Under the pieces are notes generated by a model, which saw only the letters and a list, made by a program, of their open reading frames with translations, ran no database searches and was not told where the DNA came from. Source: Sulfitobacter sp. DFL-14 (GTDB lineage Bacteria; Pseudomonadota; Alphaproteobacteria; Rhodobacterales; Rhodobacteraceae). Taken from it: DNA of 64,000 bases. The stretch covers positions 942,510-1,006,509 of the forward strand of contig NZ_QBFD01000015.1 in assembly GCF_003335585.1 (NCBI RefSeq), in the 5' to 3' direction. This document shows positions 59,814 to 64,000 of the stretch, piece by piece. Each line of letters opens with the position of its first letter. The stretch's first letter is position 1. Position numbers and translations under genes: made by a program.

Positions 59814-61342
59814 GCGGCTTCTGCCGATTTGACAATTTTTGACATGATTTTCTCCTGGCTAGCCTCTGCCGTCGGCATTTCAGCGACGAAGCGGCCTTCA
59901 TTCATGACGTAAAGGCGATCCGTCACGCCCAGCAGTTCGGGCAGTTCCGACGAGATTACGATGATCGCCTTACCCTGCGCCGCAAGCTCGCGGATCACGG
60001 TGTAGATTTCGAACTTGGCACCAACGTCGATCCCGCGGGTCGGCTCATCCAGGATCAGGATATCCGGATCGGCGAAAAGCCATTTGGACAGAACCACCTT
60101 CTGCTGATTGCCGCCCGACAAGTTCACGGTCGCCTGTTCGATGGAGGACGACTTGATGGCGAGCTTGTCGCGATAGCGTGCGGCGACCTCTGCTTCTTGT
60201 TCGCGATCGACGATGCCGTTGCGGGAAATGGCGGAAAGATCGGCCAGGGGCACATTGCGCCGGATCGTGTCGTCCAGCACCAGCCCGTAGGTCTTTCGGT
60301 CCTCGGTGGCATAGGCCAAACCCGCTTTGATCGCGTGCCGCACGGTGGACAGATCGGCAGCAGCGCCGTTGATCAAGACGTCGCCGCTGATGTCGCGGCC
60401 ATAAGAGCGACCGAAGAGGCTCATCGCCAGTTCGGTCCGCCCTGCCCCCATCAGGCCCGCGATGCCCAGCACCTCGCCCTTGTGGACGTGAAAGCTCACG
60501 TCTTTCACGACCTGGCGTTCGGCATGCAGCGGATGATGAACGGTCCAGTTGCGGACCTCCATCGCGATCTCGCCGGGCGCCGTGTCGCCCTTCGGCGGAT
60601 AGCGGTCTTCCAGCGCGCGGCCGACCATGTTGCGGACGATGTCATTTTCGTCCACGCCGTCGGCGCAGTTCATCCGCGCCACAGTGGCGCCATCGCGCAG
60701 AACGGTGATTGTGTCGGCGACCTTCGAGACCTCGTTCAGTTTGTGCGATATCAGGATCGAGGTCAGTCCCTTTTCGCGGAAATCCATAAGCAGTTGCAAC
60801 AGCTTGGCGCTGTCTGCTTCGTTCAATGACGAGGTCGGCTCGTCCAGGATAAGCAGGCGCACGTTCTTGGAGAGCGCCTTGGCAATCTCGACCAGCTGCT
60901 GCTTGCCGAGGCCCAGGTCATCGAGAATCGTCTCGGGGTTCTCGGCCAACCCGACGCGGGCCAGCAGATCAGCAGCCCTGTCATGCGTCTCGCGCCAGTC
61001 GATGACCCCTCGCGTGGCGCGTTCGTTGCCCAGAAAGATATTCTCGGCCACCGACAGAAGCGGAATCAACGCCAGCTCCTGGTGAATGATGATAATGCCG
61101 ATGTCTTCGCTGTCGCGGATCGACCGGAACGCGCGCGGCTTGCCATCGTATACGATCTCACCATCGAAAGAACCGTCCGGATAGACCCCCGAAAGAACCT
61201 TCATCAGCGTCGATTTACCGGCACCGTTTTCGCCGACAAGCGCGTGAATCTCGCCCTCCGCTACGGAAAGCGTGACATCGTCGAGCGCTTTCACGCCGGG
61301 AAATTCCTTGGTGATCCCGCGCATTTCAAGAATGACGGACAT
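59810..61342 (-). CDS. gguA: Multiple-sugar ABC transporter ATP-binding protein (GguA/MmsA-like)
   Basis: 510 residues from ATG 61342, directly before '[20 protein letters not shown]'; a 17-residue upstream extension is not supported. Two ATPase modules: Walker [10 protein letters not shown], '[15 protein letters not shown]' signature and '[12 protein letters not shown]', then '[16 protein letters not shown]' and '[16 protein letters not shown]'. It drives import with ChvE and GguB. Confidence 0.93.
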   Translation of the reverse strand: MSVILEMRGITKEFPGVKALDDVTLSVAEGEIHALVGENGAGKSTLMKVLSGVYPDGSFDGEIVYDGKPRAFRSIRDSEDIGIIIIHQELALIPLLSVAENIFLGNERATRGVIDWRETHDRAADLLARVGLAENPETILDDLGLGKQQLVEIAKALSKNVRLLILDEPTSSLNEADSAKLLQLLMDFREKGLTSILISHKLNEVSKVADTITVLRDGATVARMNCADGVDENDIVRNMVGRALEDRYPPKGDTAPGEIAMEVRNWTVHHPLHAERQVVKDVSFHVHKGEVLGIAGLMGAGRTELAMSLFGRSYGRDISGDVLINGAAADLSTVRHAIKAGLAYATEDRKTYGLVLDDTIRRNVPLADLSAISRNGIVDREQEAEVAARYRDKLAIKSSSIEQATVNLSGGNQQKVVLSKWLFADPDILILDEPTRGIDVGAKFEIYTVIRELAAQGKAIIVISSELPELLGVTDRLYVMNEGRFVAEMPTAEASQEKIMSKIVKSAEAA

Positions 61343-61368
61343 CTGGGGCCTCGCTATTTTTGGAAGTA

Positions 61369-61390
61369 CCTGCCGGAAGCGTCCGGCAGG
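61369..61390 (-). terminator. Perfect hairpin between the chvE- and gguA-like genes
   Basis: CCTGCCGGA and TCCGGCAGG form a 9-bp stem with a 4-base loop, 27 bases after the binding-protein stop. No T-run follows on the reverse strand. It is likely an mRNA-stabilising or attenuating stem. Confidence 0.65.
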
Positions 61391-61417
61391 CAAGTCGTCC
61401 CGGTCAGGGAGGAGAGA

Positions 61418-62482
61418 TCATTCGATCTCGCTTTTGTCGTAGTAACCGCTGTCCACCAGCCGCTCTTCCCAGTTTTCGGCGGTCACCGGCAGCGGTTCGA
61501 GCAGGTAGGAGGGAACAACCTTGACGCCGTTGTCGTAGGTCTCGGTATCGTTGATCTCTGGCTCTCCGCCCTGCAGCAGCGCATCGACCATGCTGACGGT
61601 GACGCGGGCAAGTTCGCGGGTGTCCTTGAAAATCGTCGAATACTGATCGCCGCGCAGGATCGCCTTGACCGAAGGTACTTCGGCATCCTGACCGGAGACG
61701 ATGGGCATCTTCATGTCGCCAGAGCCATAGCCGACGCCCTGAAGTGACGAGATGATCCCGATCGACAGACCGTCATAGGGCGACAGAACGCCATGGACCT
61801 GGTTGTCGGTGTAATTTGCCGACAACAGGTTATCCATCCGCGCCTGGGCGACAGAGCCGTCCCAGCGCAATGTGCCGACGGTATCCATACCCATCTGGCC
61901 CGACACGACAACGATGTCGCCGGCGTCGATCATCGGCTGTAGCACCGACATCGCCCCATCGTAGAAGAAATAGGCGTTGTTGTCGTCCGGGCTGCCGCCG
62001 AAGAGTTCGACGTTCCAGGGCTGCGCATCGGGAAAGCGCTCCTTGAGCCCCGCGACCAAAGTCTCGGCCTGCTGCACGCCGACCTTAAAGTTGTCGAAAG
62101 TAGCGTAATAACTGACATCGCCGCTGTCGCGGATCAGGCGGTCGTAGGCCACGACCTGGATATCGGACGCCGCAGCATTGGCCAGCGCGCTGGTCAGCGT
62201 AGTGCCATCAATCGCGGCGATGACCAGCGCGTCAACGCCCTTGGTGATCATGTTCTCGATCTGCGCCAGTTGGTTGGGGATATCGTCCTCGGCGTATTGC
62301 AGGTCCGTCTTGTAGCCTGCGGCTTCGAACTGCTTGACCATATTGTTGCCGTCGTCGATCCAGCGTGCGGACGACTTCGTGGGCATGGCGATGCCGACGT
62401 AACCTTTGTCCTGCGCAAACGCAGGAACGGCAAGTACAAGCGCAAGCGCGGTCGCGCCAAAGGCGCGTCTAGTGAAGACCAT
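61418..62482 (-). CDS. chvE: ChvE-like multiple sugar-binding protein
   Basis: 354 residues from ATG 62482, which has GGGAGGAATT just upstream and a signal with a TRRAFG twin-arginine-like start (cleavage near VPAFAQ). The mature type I sugar-binding protein has '[17 protein letters not shown]', '[20 protein letters not shown]' and '[16 protein letters not shown]'. ChvE binds galactose, arabinose, glucose and related sugars. It is first in the operon, divergent from a GbpR-like regulator. Confidence 0.9.
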   Translation of the reverse strand: MVFTRRAFGATALALVLAVPAFAQDKGYVGIAMPTKSSARWIDDGNNMVKQFEAAGYKTDLQYAEDDIPNQLAQIENMITKGVDALVIAAIDGTTLTSALANAAASDIQVVAYDRLIRDSGDVSYYATFDNFKVGVQQAETLVAGLKERFPDAQPWNVELFGGSPDDNNAYFFYDGAMSVLQPMIDAGDIVVVSGQMGMDTVGTLRWDGSVAQARMDNLLSANYTDNQVHGVLSPYDGLSIGIISSLQGVGYGSGDMKMPIVSGQDAEVPSVKAILRGDQYSTIFKDTRELARVTVSMVDALLQGGEPEINDTETYDNGVKVVPSYLLEPLPVTAENWEERLVDSGYYDKSEIE

Positions 62483-62651
62483 CTGAATTCCTCCCATTTG
62501 TCCATTCACCGCTCCTCTGCGGTATGGCGGACATTTTTTGCGTTTCGCGACCCATGAGCCGTGAGACATGTCGAGAGAATGCGCGCATCACGCTATAGCA
62601 ATCAAATTCGATTTCAGGTTATAGATATAGCAAAAATGAAATAAGGCGGAA
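62483..62651. promoter_or_regulatory. Divergent control region between chvE and the LysR regulator
   Basis: 169 bases. Near 62593-62632 the sequence is AT-rich with two TATAGC elements and an AATC-N6-GATT inverted repeat (in CAATCAAATTCGATTTC), a candidate LysR box close to the regulator gene. The arrangement matches gbpR-chvE in Agrobacterium. Confidence 0.45.
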
Positions 62652-63653
62652 ATGATGACATCCTCTCTCCCCGCAACAGCGCCCCCCAAAGTACCTGCCC
62701 GAGACGAATTGATACGACGCGGCTTGCGCTTGTCACAGTTGCGCCTGCTGGTTGCGGTGCAAGAAACCGGTCAGGTCTCGGGCGCGGCAGCGCAAGTTGC
62801 CATGACCCAGTCAGCCGCGTCACGGCTGCTCGCGGACCTGGAAAAGACGGTGAATGCCCGCCTTTACGACCGACACGCCCGCGGCGTAACCCTGACGGCG
62901 GCAGGCGAAGTCTTGGCCCTGAGAGCGCGCGATCTGCTGCACGGCCTTGACGATGCGCAACATCAGATCACCGCGCTCAGCACGGGCGAGCGTGGCACCG
63001 TCCGGATCGGCAGCGTGACCGGACCAGCCGTCGAACTGGTGCTTCCAGTGATCCGCGAGCTGAGGGTCACCTACCCGAATATCGAGCTGTCTGTCGATGT
63101 CGACACAAGCGACAAGCTGGCCGATGCCTTGACTGCAAATGAACTGGATTTCTACATCGGAAGGGTGCCTGACGGCATGGACCCCCGTGCCATCAAACTG
63201 ACCGAAGTCGGTTCCGAGCCGGTTTCGTTGGTCGCGCGCCTGGAACACCCGCTTTCACGCAGGACCGATTTGAAAGTGGCAGACTGCCTGTCATACGACT
63301 GGGTCATGCAGCCCAAGAACGGGCTACTGCGCCGGACGGCAGAGGCTTACCTGCTCAGAAACGGACTGAATCCGCCTGAGCGGATTCTCAGCACGTCATC
63401 GATGCTGCTGACCCTCGCCATCATCTGCGAAACCAACGCGATTGCCCCCTTGGCGCAGGCTGCGGCAGATTTCTACGCCGGGGAACAGGCGTTTGGCGGC
63501 CGCATCCGAAGGCTCGACACGGCACCTGGCCTCGCGGTTGAACCGTTTTCGCTGATCCAACTGCGGTCGGTGGAGGCGACGCCCGCAGTGAAGCGCGTAC
63601 TGCATCTTATCAGACAGAAGATCGACGGGAAGGCTAGGCTCTGGACCCATTAA
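62652..63653 (+). CDS. LysR-family regulator (GbpR-like)
   Basis: 333 residues. The N-terminal HTH (about 28-86, 'LRLSQLRLLVAVQETGQVSGAAAQVAMTQSAASRLLADLE') is followed by a LysR substrate domain (about 110-315, 'GTVRIGSVTGPAVELVLPVI'). Its divergent position before chvE-gguABC is that of the galactose-binding-protein regulator GbpR, which responds to sugars such as arabinose, galactose and fucose. It likely controls the whole leftward sugar locus. Confidence 0.92.
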   Translation: MMTSSLPATAPPKVPARDELIRRGLRLSQLRLLVAVQETGQVSGAAAQVAMTQSAASRLLADLEKTVNARLYDRHARGVTLTAAGEVLALRARDLLHGLDDAQHQITALSTGERGTVRIGSVTGPAVELVLPVIRELRVTYPNIELSVDVDTSDKLADALTANELDFYIGRVPDGMDPRAIKLTEVGSEPVSLVARLEHPLSRRTDLKVADCLSYDWVMQPKNGLLRRTAEAYLLRNGLNPPERILSTSSMLLTLAIICETNAIAPLAQAAADFYAGEQAFGGRIRRLDTAPGLAVEPFSLIQLRSVEATPAVKRVLHLIRQKIDGKARLWTH

Positions 63654-63655
63654 TT

Positions 63656-63860
63656 CTATGTGCTCAGTTTGACAGATTTTTTCGCAGACCAGGAAAATCT
63701 GCGCAAGAATAGTGGTTCGGCAAAGCTTGTGTCTGTCTTGCAGTAGCGTATGGCTATCTCGCTGTAATCCTTGATCTTGTGAAAAAAGTTCTCGACCAGA
63801 TGCCGCCAATGGTACATTTCTTCATCATAGGCGGCGGTTCTGACGCAAATATTTCGGGCA
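63656..63860 (-). pseudogene. C-terminal fragment of an IS5-family transposase
   Basis: The reverse strand encodes 'NARNICVRTAAYDEEMYHWR' followed by 'HLVENFFHKIKDYSEIAIRY', the end of an IS5-type DDE transposase (with the catalytic Glu in LVENFF), and a stop 3 bases after the LysR stop codon. Upstream the frame is interrupted near 63860, so no intact gene exists. Its abutment on the LysR stop shows an insertion or deletion exactly at the end of the regulator gene. Confidence 0.8.
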
Positions 63861-63959
63861 TTCAGTCAGCCCAGTATGATGCAGCGCTTTAGGAGGTGAC
63901 TTGGCTGGGATCCGCATTATCCGAAATCGGTGATCTTGTTCGCAGTTGAAACAACAAAG

Positions 63960-63978
63960 ACGCCGCATAGAGCGGCGT
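63960..63978 (-). terminator. Hairpin near the right edge
   Basis: ACGCCGC and GCGGCGT make a 7-bp stem with loop ATAGA. On the reverse strand it is followed by CTTTGTTGTTTC, so it could end a leftward gene beyond the window. No gene is visible to pair it with. Confidence 0.4.
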
Positions 63979-64000
63979 TGAATGGCGGTTATATCGGAAA

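Noticed and set aside
1..64000. CRISPR array, tRNA or rRNA genes
   Set aside because: No spaced direct repeats, cloverleaf-like sequence or rRNA motif was found on either strand by eye.

Overview
The window looks like a chromosomal stretch of an alphaproteobacterium of the Rhodobacterales (Roseobacter-type). This rests on high G+C coding DNA, the tightly overlapping gene style, a complete pqqABCDE operon beside quinoprotein-associated transport genes, several solute-binding-protein importers, and a ChvE/GguAB sugar locus with a GbpR-like LysR regulator. The assignment is inference from gene content; there is no rRNA or other marker gene here.

Layout. (1) 1-13.4 kb: a PQQ/alcohol-oxidation region. 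A leftward operon encodes a PQQ-dependent-alcohol type ABC system (permease, ATPase, unknown exported protein, beta-propeller protein, binding protein). Facing it are cytochrome c PedF and a XoxJ/MoxJ-type binding protein. Then come an ApbE flavin transferase with a NosR/NirI-like membrane flavo-iron-sulfur protein, a VWA protein, pqqEDCBA, and a small cytochrome c. The quinoprotein dehydrogenase itself is not in the window. (2) 13.4-15.75 kb: queF, queE, queD, queC for 7-deazaguanine (queuosine) synthesis, with a candidate preQ1 riboswitch in the queC leader. (3) 16-22.3 kb: a branched-chain-type (Liv) ABC importer with a hydantoin-racemase-like enzyme and a divergent GntR regulator. (4) 22.4-24.5 kb: an alpha/beta hydrolase, then ArsR, SRPBCC and DoxX-like genes. 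(5) 25-33 kb: an FAD-linked 2-hydroxyacid dehydrogenase, a TctCBA tripartite tricarboxylate transporter, a GntR regulator, a PEP-mutase/isocitrate-lyase-family lyase and a two-domain QuiC-type 3-dehydroshikimate dehydratase.

(6) 33-46.3 kb is an accessory patchwork. It holds broken IS5- and IS6-family transposases, a Phd/PemK-like toxin-antitoxin pair, plasmid-gene fragments, and a nearly identical 48-bp sequence at 33.7 and 40.8 kb. It also holds an ECF41 sigma-factor operon (membrane protein, carboxymuconolactone-decarboxylase-like protein, sigma factor, molybdopterin oxidoreductase) with an ECF41-type promoter in front, AraC/SDR/hydrolase genes, two RibD-C reductases, a truncated NmrA gene, a hydrolase, and a SRPBCC gene facing a GlxA-type regulator.

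(7) 46.4-63.7 kb: one long leftward sugar locus. ChvE-GguAB and YtfQ-YtfR-YtfT-YjfF importers surround a sugar 1-dehydrogenase, lactonase, sugar-acid dehydratase, DgoK, DgoA, GguC (FAH fold) and an alpha-ketoglutarate-semialdehyde dehydrogenase. Together these could oxidise D-galactose to pyruvate plus glyceraldehyde-3-phosphate and L-arabinose to 2-oxoglutarate with shared early enzymes. The right edge carries an IS5-type transposase fragment.

The most notable signals are the ECF41 operon with its promoter and a molybdopterin enzyme, the NosR-like/ApbE pair inside the PQQ cluster, the candidate preQ1 riboswitch, hairpins placed after all four solute-binding-protein genes of multi-gene importers, a shared GACC-N2-GGTC inverted repeat in two PQQ-cluster promoters, and the mosaic 33-46 kb island. 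No tRNA, rRNA or CRISPR array was seen.
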